The notes: generated from the letters alone by a model not told the origin. 64,000 nt of DNA from G965267605 sp965267605 (GCA_965267605.1 OZ254088.1:806001-870000), one strand, 5' to 3'. Shown: positions 8,213 to 16,876, counted from the stretch's first letter. Made by a program: numbers and translations.

Positions 8213-8422
8213 TTAATTGCGCATTCCAAATTTTATTGCGAGGTAGATTATTGCTCCGATTACTACCAGAATGATCAGTGCTTCGAAATTTTCTCCAATT
8301 CCATGAAGAAATCCTTTTCCTCTCAGGCAACTGGGAACACCCCATGCAATGGATACAAAGAGAACTCCAAGAATAACTTTGGTCAGGCACCCACCTGAAT
8401 TTTCCTTGTTTCCATCTTCCAT
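8213..8422 (-). CDS. small two-helix membrane protein, unknown
   Basis: 69 residues with two hydrophobic segments, about 14-32 (TKVILGVLFVSIAWGVPSC) and 48-65 (ALIILVVIGAIIYLAIKF). The hydrophobic pattern favours a real protein over the longer overlapping frame in the same region. It is convergent with the immunity candidate (8-bp gap). It might belong to the toxin cluster or be unrelated. Confidence 0.5.
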   Translation of the reverse strand: MEDGNKENSGGCLTKVILGVLFVSIAWGVPSCLRGKGFLHGIGENFEALIILVVIGAIIYLAIKFGMRN

Positions 8423-8494
8423 GCACCTACAAAATACAACGTAAATAGGTTACGGTCTGCTTCATTTCCTTTGTCTCCAGCTTGTTTGTAATCA

Positions 8495-8519
8495 AATTGT
8501 AGAAAAAACTATTACAATT
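8495..8519. promoter_or_regulatory. inverted repeat AATTGTA/TACAATT upstream of dndC
   Basis: Perfect 7-bp arms around an 11-bp A-rich spacer, 48 bp before the dndC -7 box. A dyad of this form is a plausible operator. No dndB-type repressor gene is seen nearby, so the binding protein is unknown. Confidence 0.35.
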
Positions 8520-8566
8520 GTTCGTAACTAGAATGGCAGTAAAATTCCTTGGATAGAGGGATAAAC

Positions 8567-8574
8567 TAACTTTG
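8567..8574 (+). promoter_or_regulatory. -7 box TAACTTTG of dndC
   Basis: Exact match to TAnnTTTG ending 7 bp before the dndC ATG. A start 5-7 nt downstream would give a nearly leaderless message. No convincing -33 element is seen. Confidence 0.5.
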
Positions 8575-8581
8575 AAATACC

Positions 8582-9931
8582 ATGGCGTTTAACCACAAGG
8601 AACTTCTTGAGGATATCAAAGACCAGTATCTAGCGGATGACCATAATCGTCCATGGATAGTGGCATTCAGTGGAGGAAAGGATTCAACTACTTTGTTGCA
8701 ATTGGTGTGGATTGCAATCAAGGAAATTCCAGCTGAACTGCGCACTAGAGATATCTATGTCATTTGTAACAATACCTTGGTGGAGAATCCACAAGTACTA
8801 GATTTTGTGCATAGACAATTAGATGCGATCGGCAAGGCTGCTATGGAACAGTCACTGCCCATTACGGTAGATCAGACTACACCAAGATTAGAAGATACCT
8901 TCTGGATCAATTTGATTGGTAAGGGGTATCCAGCACCGAATAACCAATTTAGGTGGTGTACGGATCGGCTAAAAATCAAACCTACTACGCGGTATATTCA
9001 GGAGAAGATCAACAAACACGGTGAGGTGATTATCCTCATTGGTACACGCTTTGACGAGAGTGCTACGCGAGCAAGGTCCATGAAGAAACACGAAATCAAG
9101 GGAAGTAGACTACGTGAACATCCGCTACCTAATGCCATGGCTTATGCACCGATTGCGGACATGACTACAGATGAGGTCTGGATGTACTTGCAGCAAGTTG
9201 CTAGTCCATGGACTGGAAAGAAGAACCGCGAGCTGATTACGCTCTACAAAAATGGATCTGGTGGTGATTGTCCATTGGTAGTCGATACCAATACCCCATC
9301 ATGTGGTAATTCTAGATTCGGTTGTTGGGTGTGTACAGTTGTGAAAAGGGATAAGTCTATGGAAGCGTTGATCGGAAATGGTGAAGATTGGATGATTCCC
9401 TTAATGGAAGTGCGAGATTTCTTAGCCATGACAGTGAAGCGTGTTGATGGTGAAAAGTATGATGGTTCTGAGTGGCGTTTGCCGGTTCGTAGAGGTGGGC
9501 AGGAAGGAATAGGGGCGTATAGACCGCACGTTCGTAAGCAAATTTTGGAAGGTGTATTGAAGGCTCAGAAAGTAGCAATGATGGAGGACGAAGAGATGCG
9601 CATGATTACTTATCAAGAGTTGGTAGGTATACAAGTTCAGTGGCACCGTGACTTCATATTTGAATACTCTGTGGCAGAGATATACAACGAAATTATGGGT
9701 CGAGAGATTGAGATCCAGGGGTTGGACAAGAACATTGAGTTGGAGAAGGAACTGCTGAAGGAATCTTGTCAAGACAGCCCTGAGGATGTGAGGTTGATCA
9801 ACAATCTCCTAAAAGCCCAAAAACAAAAGACATTATTGGTGAAGAAGATGGGGCTACAGAACGACTTGGAAGAGATCATCGAAGAGCACATCAATCCAAC
9901 CATAACGAAGTATTACGGTGAGGATCAGTAA
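8582..9931 (+). CDS. dndC: DNA phosphorothioation protein DndC
   Basis: PAPS-reductase-like ATP pyrophosphatase of the Dnd system, 449 residues. The PP-loop SGGKDST is at 30-36. Cysteines at 126 (RWCTDRLKI), 230 (GGDCPL), 241, 248 and 251 (SCGNSRFGCWVCT) include the ligands expected for the family's Fe-S cluster. By family knowledge DndC activates the DNA backbone with ATP and passes sulfur from the cysteine desulfurase into the Rp phosphorothioate. It begins the dndC-dndD-dndE operon and overlaps dndD by 14 bp. Composition is more AT-rich than the flanking housekeeping genes, consistent with transfer. ATG 8582 follows a -7 box almost directly. Confidence 0.95.
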   Translation: MAFNHKELLEDIKDQYLADDHNRPWIVAFSGGKDSTTLLQLVWIAIKEIPAELRTRDIYVICNNTLVENPQVLDFVHRQLDAIGKAAMEQSLPITVDQTTPRLEDTFWINLIGKGYPAPNNQFRWCTDRLKIKPTTRYIQEKINKHGEVIILIGTRFDESATRARSMKKHEIKGSRLREHPLPNAMAYAPIADMTTDEVWMYLQQVASPWTGKKNRELITLYKNGSGGDCPLVVDTNTPSCGNSRFGCWVCTVVKRDKSMEALIGNGEDWMIPLMEVRDFLAMTVKRVDGEKYDGSEWRLPVRRGGQEGIGAYRPHVRKQILEGVLKAQKVAMMEDEEMRMITYQELVGIQVQWHRDFIFEYSVAEIYNEIMGREIEIQGLDKNIELEKELLKESCQDSPEDVRLINNLLKAQKQKTLLVKKMGLQNDLEEIIEEHINPTITKYYGEDQ

Positions 9932-12008
9932 AATCATACTCCACAACTTCCGAATCTACAAAGGAGAGAATGAGGTTCAATTCCCTGCTGATGCAGAGAG
10001 GAACATCTTCATTGTTAGTGGTTTCAATGGGTATGGTAAGACTACTTTCCTTACTTCGTTGGTATGGTGCCTTTATGGTAAGCAGATGCAATTGGTAGAT
10101 GCTCCGTTCAAAGAGCGTATCACTGCCGCGGGTGGATACAAGAACTACCTGAAACAGTGCTTAAATCGGTTGGCTAAGTCTGCTGGTGAAACAGACTACT
10201 CCGTAACTGTTGTATTAGAGGATGTAGAGATTCCAGGCGTTACAGTCAATGAGATCACGATTAAAAGATCCTTTAAAGGAAGTACGGAGAAGCTCGACAT
10301 TTTAATTGATGGTGACAAGAATGAGTTGGTGAAGGAGGTAGGGAGCGAGTTATTCATTCAAGACTTTGTACTCCCGAAAGAGATTGCAAAGTTCTTCTTC
10401 TTTGATGCAGAGAAGATTACCAGTCTAGCAGAGATGAAGACGCTTGAGGAAAAGCAACAGCTTAACAAAGCATATTCTGAAGTACTTGGCATCAAGAAAT
10501 ATGAAGACCTTAGGAGCAATTTGGTGGACATCAAGCACCAATACCGGAAGGTGTCTGCCAGCGATAAGGAGAGAGAAGAACTTGAAACTTTAGAGCAGGA
10601 AGTTGAGGCTTTGACTTTCGAGAAGAATCAACTCGAAGAGAATTTGGAGCGGTATGCTGAAACAAAAATGGGACTCTCTAAGAAATCTGATGAGTTACAG
10701 GAAGATTTAATCAGATCGGGTACCACGCTTTCACCTGAGGAATTACAGGAACTTAAAGATGATCGAGGTCGGTTAAAAGAAAAGATTGCAAGGTTGAAGG
10801 AAGAGTTCAAAGAGTTGCTCGATTTAGCTCCTTTTGCAATGCTGGAACCTTTAGTAGATGAAGTTGCTAAACAGCTTGATAAGGAGCGTAATGCGAATTT
10901 AACACCTGAACACATTGCAATCTTGACTGATCGGTTTGAAGCTGGGTTGAAGAAGATGGAATCGAATAAGGCAATTCAAAAACAGTTCAAGGGAAAGGAG
11001 GGTGCAAGGGTCATGACTCAAATAGAGATGATACTTAGAGCTGAGTTGTTTGAACATGCCAATGAGCAAACGAAGGGCGAGGGTGAGATGTTACACGCGT
11101 TTTCCGATGAGGAATACCACGGTTTCATGGCTTTAAGAAATCAGATCAAAGGTTCTTATAAGGATCGGGTTGCTCAAGTGACAAGGGAGATGCAGTTGAC
11201 TGAATCGGCTCAACGATCGAATCGCAGTAAGTTGTTGATGGCAGAGTCTAAAGAGAACACTATGCTGGTGCAGAAAATGCGCGAGAACAAAAAAGAGGTT
11301 GATCACCAATTGGAGCAATGTGTAAAGGACATTGGAGCTACTGAAGAAAGGCTGTCTGCATTAGAAAATGAATTTGCATCTAAAGAACGTAGGCGATCAG
11401 AATTGGCGAAGAATGTGAAATTGAGTGATGTATACGTAGAGAAGGACGCAACAACCGATCGCTTAATTGGTGAGCTAGATGAATTCATTGGAAAGATTAA
11501 GGAACGCAAGCGTGCATCTTTGCAAGACAAAATCAAGGAAAGCTTGAACCTTTTGATGCACAAGTCCAACTTTGTTGATAGGGTAGAAGTGAGGGTGGAT
11601 AATGACATTACGGACATCCATTTGTTCAATGCTAGAAACGAAGAGATCACCAAGGATGATTTGTCTAAAGGAGAACAACAATTGTATGCGACTTCCATTC
11701 TCAAGGCATTGGTAGAGGAGTCCAATATTGAATTCCCAGTATTTGTAGATAGCCCATTGCAGAAGTTTGATGAGCACCACTCAGAGAATGTGATCCAGGA
11801 GTTCTATCCAATTATATCCAAGCAGGTGGTGGTATTACCTTTGTTGAACAAGGAGATTACGGAGAGAGAATATGACCTGATGAAGGGTCGGGTGAATGGA
11901 GCGTACTTGATTGAGAATGTACAAGAAGATGCTTCACGTTTTATCCAGGTTGAATCTGAAGCGTTGTTCGGAGCACGCAAAAAACTAAAAGCAGATGTCC
12001 TCGTTTAA
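9918..12008 (+). CDS. dndD: DNA phosphorothioation SMC-like ATPase DndD
   Basis: 696-residue Rad50/SMC-type ATPase of the phosphorothioation machinery. It starts with GTG 9918 inside dndC. The N-terminus has IILHNFRIYKGENEV and a Walker A GFNGYGKTT at 35-43. Long charged coiled coil occupies about 215-570. The C-terminal lobe has an ABC signature (LSKGEQQLYATS) and Walker B with the catalytic neighbourhood VFVDSPLQKFDEHH. DndD is thought to open or nick DNA together with DndE. It overlaps both dndC and dndE by 14 bp, so the three are translated as a coupled unit. Confidence 0.94.
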   Translation: MRISKIILHNFRIYKGENEVQFPADAERNIFIVSGFNGYGKTTFLTSLVWCLYGKQMQLVDAPFKERITAAGGYKNYLKQCLNRLAKSAGETDYSVTVVLEDVEIPGVTVNEITIKRSFKGSTEKLDILIDGDKNELVKEVGSELFIQDFVLPKEIAKFFFFDAEKITSLAEMKTLEEKQQLNKAYSEVLGIKKYEDLRSNLVDIKHQYRKVSASDKEREELETLEQEVEALTFEKNQLEENLERYAETKMGLSKKSDELQEDLIRSGTTLSPEELQELKDDRGRLKEKIARLKEEFKELLDLAPFAMLEPLVDEVAKQLDKERNANLTPEHIAILTDRFEAGLKKMESNKAIQKQFKGKEGARVMTQIEMILRAELFEHANEQTKGEGEMLHAFSDEEYHGFMALRNQIKGSYKDRVAQVTREMQLTESAQRSNRSKLLMAESKENTMLVQKMRENKKEVDHQLEQCVKDIGATEERLSALENEFASKERRRSELAKNVKLSDVYVEKDATTDRLIGELDEFIGKIKERKRASLQDKIKESLNLLMHKSNFVDRVEVRVDNDITDIHLFNARNEEITKDDLSKGEQQLYATSILKALVEESNIEFPVFVDSPLQKFDEHHSENVIQEFYPIISKQVVVLPLLNKEITEREYDLMKGRVNGAYLIENVQEDASRFIQVESEALFGARKKLKADVLV

Positions 12009-12357
12009 GATCAAGACCTCAGCTGCTAATAAGGCTCGTATTACTGAGCTTACTAACAAATGGAATTTGGGAGCGGAGAATGTGATTGCCAGATTGGCGT
12101 TTGCCTATTCGCTTAAATCAGGTGAGAAACTGGACATTAGAACAATTCAAGATTCTAAGGGTAAAGAGTATTCCGCCAAAGTCTTGTTTAGGGAGAACGT
12201 ATCTTATTACGTTGCGTTGGTGTCTCAGCTTTATCGTGTAAATGCATCTGATCCATTTATTTCTAAATTGATCAAATTGCATATTGACCACGGCATTGAG
12301 AAGATATACGGTTCAGGATATAAATCCGGCTTAGACTTGACTTCCAGAGATTTGTGA
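11995..12357 (+). CDS. dndE: DNA phosphorothioation protein DndE
   Basis: 120-residue basic protein matching DndE in size, position and sequence style (KTSAANKARITELTNKW near the start, VIARLAFAYSL, then LIKLHIDHGIEKIYG). Family members bind nicked duplex DNA through a positively charged surface and form tetramers. It starts 14 bp inside dndD and ends the forward operon. The convergent DUF262 gene ends 14 bp beyond its stop, with no strong hairpin between. Confidence 0.88.
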   Translation: MSSFKIKTSAANKARITELTNKWNLGAENVIARLAFAYSLKSGEKLDIRTIQDSKGKEYSAKVLFRENVSYYVALVSQLYRVNASDPFISKLIKLHIDHGIEKIYGSGYKSGLDLTSRDL

Positions 12358-12371
12358 ATTAAACTTCTAGC

Positions 12372-14144
12372 TTAAATTTTCCATATCTCGGTAGCAAGTT
12401 CTGCAAAGTAATTGGCTCTAGAGATTATACTTTCAACGGTCCAATCCCGTCCTTCATCCTGATATTCCTGATGGACGGTGTAGGTAATTTTGAAGATGCT
12501 TCCCTCCATTTCAGCATTTTCTTTTTTCATGTATTTGCCAACTTTGTTTGCAAAGACATCATTCTTGATAGATTGATTAAGGCTGCTATTCAGTAACGTC
12601 ATATTGCCAATACTGTAAATAAGGTCGTCAATATTCCTATTATCTACATCGAACCCAGCCTCTATCCACTTGGTTGGTGTTTGAGGAAGTATATGTTCAA
12701 GGTGGACTTCTTTACTATTGGTTATTTTCTCAGGACCCTGGAGGTGTGCCTCAATTTTTGTTAAAACGTATTTCGCAAAATTGTTGTTGTTGGTGGAGAG
12801 GAATTTAAAAGCACTTTTGAAGTGTTCGTCTGCGATTTTCTCTTTTTCTCTTTCAAAAGTGGCAAAGATCTCACTTTCATCTTTTCCATCCTTCAAACTT
12901 TGGAGCACATTGTCAAATGTGCTCTTCGCTGTTCCCACAGAATAGTCACCTATGGTTATTAAACGAAATAAAAAGTTCAATGACCTCTTTGCTAGCTCTG
13001 GGAGTATATCCATTCTGTAATACCGAGCGTATATAAAGGCGGGAAGACAAATAGAGTAATTTAGTGTATTGATTTCAGCTAGGTGTTGTTCCAATGAATC
13101 AGCAGAATAGCTGGTGGAAGGGTAGGGTATTTCAGTGTTGGTCAATACCGTAAATTTCTCTGCCTTATCCTTCAATTCTTTGGAGAATGAGACAATATTT
13201 GCATCAGGTATCTCAACGTACCTCTTGATTTCTTTATATAATTCCTTTTTGGTTACATCTCCGTGAAATGCCAACCAGTAAAATCTGGTAAAGTCGACTG
13301 GATTATACTTAGATGTAGCTAGGTTTTGAATCATTTGATCCCAATTCATTAACACTTCTTCCTGATTGGTCTCGTTGTCCTTGCAAACCATTAAGAACTT
13401 GTTCTTAAGTAGGTCTATTACACTTAGAGGTAGACCCTTGGAATTCAATGATTCGAATAATAAATATGCATCGTAATCCGACTCTACTTTGATCGAAATG
13501 AATTTCATTTTCTTGATGACATGGATTAGATAGTCATAAAGCACTTGCAGCCCATTAGGGGATCTCCATACGTTATCGCTCTTCACGATTTTTCTGAAGA
13601 AGATCTTTTTCGTCTTTTTAACTCGACTTTCATTGCTAACGATCCTCAACTCGGCATCCGAAAGCAAAGGCGACAGGTTATCTTGAACTTCTTCTTTAAA
13701 GGTCTGGAAGTCCTTGTTAATGAGTTTTAGAAAGTAGTTATCCGGTTCACTTCTATAAAGAATTCTATCATTGGAAATATCTTCCAGCTTTCGGGCAATC
13801 TTTAGGTTCGCTTCAGAGCGTTCCACTTGGGGTAGTATGTTATTATTACTATGAAAATTCTTAGCAATGGATCTCATCACTGAAAACAAAATTGTAAATG
13901 TTGCAAGCCTCTGCTGGCCATCAACTACATCGTAATGCCCTTCATCGTGCCCTTCACTGTTCAAAACTATGGGCCCCATGAAATATTCAGATTTATTATT
14001 GAAAGAGGTCACAATGTCATTCCAAAGATTATCCACTTCGTCTTCTTTCCAAGAATAACTTCTTTGATATTTTGGTACAGTATAGCTGGTGTCAATTCCG
14101 GCAAATAACGTCTCAAGAATTGTTTCTTCCGGGGTGATTTTCAT
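12372..14144 (-). CDS. DUF262/DUF1524 (GmrSD/SspE-like) putative phosphorothioation-linked nuclease
   Basis: 590 residues. The N-terminal DUF262 domain has VPKYQRSYSW (23-32) and the NTPase motif DGQQR (75-79). The C-terminal DUF1524 His-Me-type nuclease has H484 in LEHILPQ and Asn residues in IGNMTLLNSSLNQS (about 511-525). Two families share this plan: GmrSD enzymes that cut modified phage DNA, and SspE, the phosphorothioate-sensing nicking effector of the Ssp system. It lies 19 bp behind the DndA-type gene on the same strand and is convergent with dndCDE, so I infer it is the restriction arm in place of DndFGH. It could instead be an independent type IV enzyme. Confidence 0.85.
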   Translation of the reverse strand: MKITPEETILETLFAGIDTSYTVPKYQRSYSWKEDEVDNLWNDIVTSFNNKSEYFMGPIVLNSEGHDEGHYDVVDGQQRLATFTILFSVMRSIAKNFHSNNNILPQVERSEANLKIARKLEDISNDRILYRSEPDNYFLKLINKDFQTFKEEVQDNLSPLLSDAELRIVSNESRVKKTKKIFFRKIVKSDNVWRSPNGLQVLYDYLIHVIKKMKFISIKVESDYDAYLLFESLNSKGLPLSVIDLLKNKFLMVCKDNETNQEEVLMNWDQMIQNLATSKYNPVDFTRFYWLAFHGDVTKKELYKEIKRYVEIPDANIVSFSKELKDKAEKFTVLTNTEIPYPSTSYSADSLEQHLAEINTLNYSICLPAFIYARYYRMDILPELAKRSLNFLFRLITIGDYSVGTAKSTFDNVLQSLKDGKDESEIFATFEREKEKIADEHFKSAFKFLSTNNNNFAKYVLTKIEAHLQGPEKITNSKEVHLEHILPQTPTKWIEAGFDVDNRNIDDLIYSIGNMTLLNSSLNQSIKNDVFANKVGKYMKKENAEMEGSIFKITYTVHQEYQDEGRDWTVESIISRANYFAELATEIWKI

Positions 14145-14163
14145 ATGCTTACAATTGGATCAA

Positions 14164-15321
14164 TCAAGAAAATGCAGAACTTATCTCCTGACACGCTTCT
14201 TGAAGGGATTTGCTAATGGTTTGAATGCAATTTAAATTTAGATTCTCATTGTAACTTATCCTAACAGATGAATAAGCAACTTCTTCATCTTTATGCATGG
14301 CCATCAGAACATGAGAAGGGAGTACTTCCGCAGATGTACACGCAGACCCATTAGCAATTGCAAGTTCATCTCTGACAGCCATCACGAGGGATTCTGCATC
14401 AATTCCTTCGAAACACACGCTAGAGATATATGGACTTCGTTCACCAGTGCCGTTGATTGTGACTCCTTCCAACTTCATCAGTTCATTCTCAATACCATCT
14501 CTAATCTCGGTAACAGCCCTTAAAGATTCTTGAAGCCTTTCAGTTCTTAGTCTACAGGCTTCTCCTAGTCCCACTACTCCAGGAACATTCATAGTTCCTG
14601 ATCGTAGACCGTGTTCATGTCCGCCCCCATGGATCAGCGGTGTAAGCTCAATCTTCGGGTATTGCTGTCGAACATAAAGTGCACCAACTCCCTTTGGTCC
14701 ATACATCTTATGTCCACTCAGTGTAAGCAAGTCGATACCCAGCGCACCTACATTGCATTCAATTTTTCCAGCTCCTTGTGTTGCATCGCAGAACACATAA
14801 GCATTATGTTCGGAAGAGATGTCACAAATCCTACGAATATCCTGAATCACCCCGGTTTCATTATTTACTTGCATGATGGCGACCACTACTGTGCGCTCAG
14901 AAATGGATGAAGCCAATTGATCGAAATCAATGATTCCATTTGGGTCAACGTCTAAATAGGTTACTTCTGCTCCTTGTGATTCAAGAAACTTGCAGGTATC
15001 AAGTATAGCTTTGTGCTCCGTCTTAGATGTAATGATATGTCCCTTGCCATTAGGCTTGCCTTGCCAAAGCCCTTTCAACGCGAGGTTGATTCCTTCTGTA
15101 GATCCAGAAGTGAATAGTATTTCTTCAGGTTTTGCACTAATTAAATCAGCAACTTGTTCTCTAGCGATATTTATCGCTTCTTCCGCTTTCCACCCATAAG
15201 CATGGGTCCTGCTAGCAGCATTGCCAAACTCATGGGTTAGGTATGGCATCATTGCGTCCAACACTTCTGGATCTAGTGGGGTAGTGGCCGCATAGTCAAG
15301 GTAGATGGGTTTGTCAGGCAT
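14164..15321 (-). CDS. DndA/IscS-type cysteine desulfurase
   Basis: PLP-dependent enzyme that takes sulfur from cysteine, here presumably for DndC. From ATG 15321 it has 385 residues and starts MPDKPIYLDYAATTPLD; the open frame reaches a TTG at 15336. Visible are GSTEGINLAL, the His of TKTEH-type sequence (SKTEHKAI), the PLP Lys in SGHKMYGPKG, and the catalytic Cys in NGSACTSAEV. It heads a two-gene backward operon with the DUF262 protein. IscS and DndA cannot be told apart from sequence alone; the neighbours argue for DndA. Confidence 0.9.
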   Translation of the reverse strand: MPDKPIYLDYAATTPLDPEVLDAMMPYLTHEFGNAASRTHAYGWKAEEAINIAREQVADLISAKPEEILFTSGSTEGINLALKGLWQGKPNGKGHIITSKTEHKAILDTCKFLESQGAEVTYLDVDPNGIIDFDQLASSISERTVVVAIMQVNNETGVIQDIRRICDISSEHNAYVFCDATQGAGKIECNVGALGIDLLTLSGHKMYGPKGVGALYVRQQYPKIELTPLIHGGGHEHGLRSGTMNVPGVVGLGEACRLRTERLQESLRAVTEIRDGIENELMKLEGVTINGTGERSPYISSVCFEGIDAESLVMAVRDELAIANGSACTSAEVLPSHVLMAMHKDEEVAYSSVRISYNENLNLNCIQTISKSLQEACQEISSAFS

Positions 15322-15338
15322 TGCAGGATTGGTCAAAA

Positions 15339-15386
15339 CATTACACTATTCCTTCTTCTGGGATAATTGAATTAAGGAAGGTAATG
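15339..15386. repeat. imperfect inverted repeat upstream of the desulfurase gene
   Basis: CATTAC...TTCCTT pairs with AAGGAA...GTAATG across a 19-bp loop. Placed directly upstream of the desulfurase start, it could be an operator or a leader hairpin. Evidence is structural only. Confidence 0.3.
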
Positions 15387-15517
15387 TAAATGTGGGAGGG
15401 TGTCAAAGTTCAGTGCGTGCCAACCTATGGTTATACGAGAGCAGATTGTTAAACCACCAGGAGTCCAAAGAAGCTCAAGTCCTATGAGGCTGATGGAGTC
15501 CCATATTCAAAGTATTC

Positions 15518-15880
15518 TTATGCCTCACCTTTGCAACCCTGCTCTGTACACAATGACAGACTACTGTTTTTGGGTCTTGCTGGGTGGATATCATTATCAA
15601 GCTTCTTAGACTTACCGTAACGATGGTATTCGGTACATTCCTTTTTAAACCTTCCTTTTTCGGATGGGTACGCACGATAGTAAAATGTGTCATATGTTCC
15701 TCTGCCTTTCTTTATTCGAGTACGGAGATGGCCTCGGCCAACATATTTAATCTGATACCCAAGTAACTTCTCATGAGCAAGTAAGTACACCCCCCTATTG
15801 TCGTATTTATCCTTTTTTAACTCTTCGCTTGTAAGCGGGAATGGCCCAAGAAGGTTGGATTCGTTTTTGTACCAAGGCAT
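15518..15880 (-). CDS. GIY-YIG domain protein
   Basis: 120 residues. A GIY-YIG core is seen as GVYLL (about 30-34), IKYVGRG (44-50) with RTRIKKG after it, and a possible metal-binding Glu in KKECTEYH. The later DNDIHPARPKN motif is typical of a small subfamily that usually ends in a CxxC-type tail; here the tail is SLCTEQGC. It could cut or bind DNA. It starts 15 bp after the 98-residue gene and probably shares its transcript, placing it under the palindrome promoter at 16217-16264. It lies beside the phosphorothioation genes, but a functional link is unproven. Confidence 0.7.
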   Translation of the reverse strand: MPWYKNESNLLGPFPLTSEELKKDKYDNRGVYLLAHEKLLGYQIKYVGRGHLRTRIKKGRGTYDTFYYRAYPSEKGRFKKECTEYHRYGKSKKLDNDIHPARPKNSSLSLCTEQGCKGEA

Positions 15881-15895
15881 AACAACAAATTTTTA

Positions 15896-16192
15896 CTATC
15901 CATTTCGATAACAACAAACCAAAGCTGCGAGCAGCAATACTCCCACAGCTTTGGCCCCATCATTTCTAGAACTAAGAAGGCCCCCAGCACCAATCATGCC
16001 TGCATGCATAATATCTTCAGCAGTGTTATCATCCATGTGTGGAAGGTTAAACGTGTTTTTAAAACCATGCGCACTACGCATGCTTACAGTTCTTCCGGTT
16101 TCATCTCCAAAGGCCTTGTTTAAAGCCTTAGATGCATCGGTTAACATACCGTAGTTCCGGGTTGATTTTACACTTACTTTCTTGCTTTTCAT
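15896..16192 (-). CDS. 98-residue protein, unknown, controlled by the Crp-type site
   Basis: A basic N-terminus (MKSKKVSVKSTRNYG) is followed by a Gly/Ala-rich segment and a hydrophobic C-terminal stretch (AVGVLLLAALVCCY), possibly a membrane anchor. I do not recognise the family. Its promoter (16217-16264) matches that of the neighbouring regulator in palindrome, -7 box and spacing. It is the first gene of a likely operon with the GIY-YIG protein. Confidence 0.6.
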   Translation of the reverse strand: MKSKKVSVKSTRNYGMLTDASKALNKAFGDETGRTVSMRSAHGFKNTFNLPHMDDNTAEDIMHAGMIGAGGLLSSRNDGAKAVGVLLLAALVCCYRNG

Positions 16193-16216
16193 AGTATTTT
16201 ACGTTGATTTCAGTTA

Positions 16217-16264
16217 CAAAACTATCAGCATTTTAACTGGGTGTTCCGAACCTATGTTCGGAAC
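16217..16264 (-). promoter_or_regulatory. palindrome plus -7 box: Crp-type operator/promoter of the 98-residue gene
   Basis: A 22-bp palindrome at 16243-16264 has perfect 9-bp arms GTTCCGAAC and GTTCGGAAC around CTAT. Its backward-strand core is CGAACATAGGTTCG. After exactly 22 bp comes the -7 box TAGTTTTG (16224-16217). The same word, gap and box occur at 16886-16929. With a start near 16211 the dyad is centred about 42 bp upstream, typical of class II Crp/Fnr activation. Confidence 0.75.
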
Positions 16265-16270
16265 GATAGT

Positions 16271-16876
16271 TCATTCATTATTTAACTCTTTTAACACTAA
16301 CCGAAAAGTCTTATCCGTCATTCCTAAATATGAAGCAATGTCCTGTCTGTTAGCACGATTAAGCAACTCCTTAGAATCCTTAAGAAAACTACGGACCTTT
16401 TCCTTAGCATCAAGTGTTCGGAGTTCGTGTGTTTTTCGTAGTGCTTTGATATAACTCTCATCGGAGAATTCCTTTCCAAGTCTTAATAAAGGAGGGAATT
16501 TGTGATACAAATCCTCCAGGTCGTCATTGGAGATACATAGCAAGTGACTATCCTCAATTGCTTCGATTGTTTCAAGGGACTTAGTTCTTTTCTTGAAGCT
16601 ATCGAAACTTGTTACGATTGGATTGACCGGCTGAAAGAAAAACCGAGACACTGATTCCGAAGATTTCGGAGAGTCATAATAGGCGAAGAGCAAGCCAGAA
16701 ATCATTATTCCGAGTTCGTTACAGACTTCACCCTCTTTACAGAATGCTTCACCTTTCAAGACCGTTTTGGAGTGAAGCTTCTCTTGTATTGCCATCAATT
16801 CATCTACGGTAATATTGAGATGTCCTGCATTCTCGCTAAGAAGTTCATTTAATATGAATAGATTATCCACGCTCAT
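16271..16876 (-). CDS. Crp/Fnr-family transcription regulator
   Basis: 201 residues from ATG 16876 (MSVDNLFILNELL). The N-terminal cyclic-nucleotide-binding-type beta roll (KGEAFCKEGEVCNELGIMISG...) lacks a clear cAMP phosphate-binding cassette. A dimer helix and a C-terminal helix-turn-helix follow (NRANRQDIASYLGMTDKTFRLVLKEL). The gene is flanked by two identical CGAACATAGGTTCG sites, one in its own promoter and one in that of the next gene downstream, strong circumstantial evidence that it binds this word and regulates both. The effector is unknown. Confidence 0.88.
   Translation of the reverse strand: MSVDNLFILNELLSENAGHLNITVDELMAIQEKLHSKTVLKGEAFCKEGEVCNELGIMISGLLFAYYDSPKSSESVSRFFFQPVNPIVTSFDSFKKRTKSLETIEAIEDSHLLCISNDDLEDLYHKFPPLLRLGKEFSDESYIKALRKTHELRTLDAKEKVRSFLKDSKELLNRANRQDIASYLGMTDKTFRLVLKELNNE

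Noticed and set aside
8133..8426. 97-codon backward frame overlapping the small membrane protein
   Set aside because: Trp/Ser-rich translation without pattern; the overlapping 69-residue frame has two clean TM helices.
16243..16264. Palindrome read as a terminator of the Crp-type gene
   Set aside because: No T-run follows on the backward strand, and the same word with the same spacing to a -7 box recurs at 16916.
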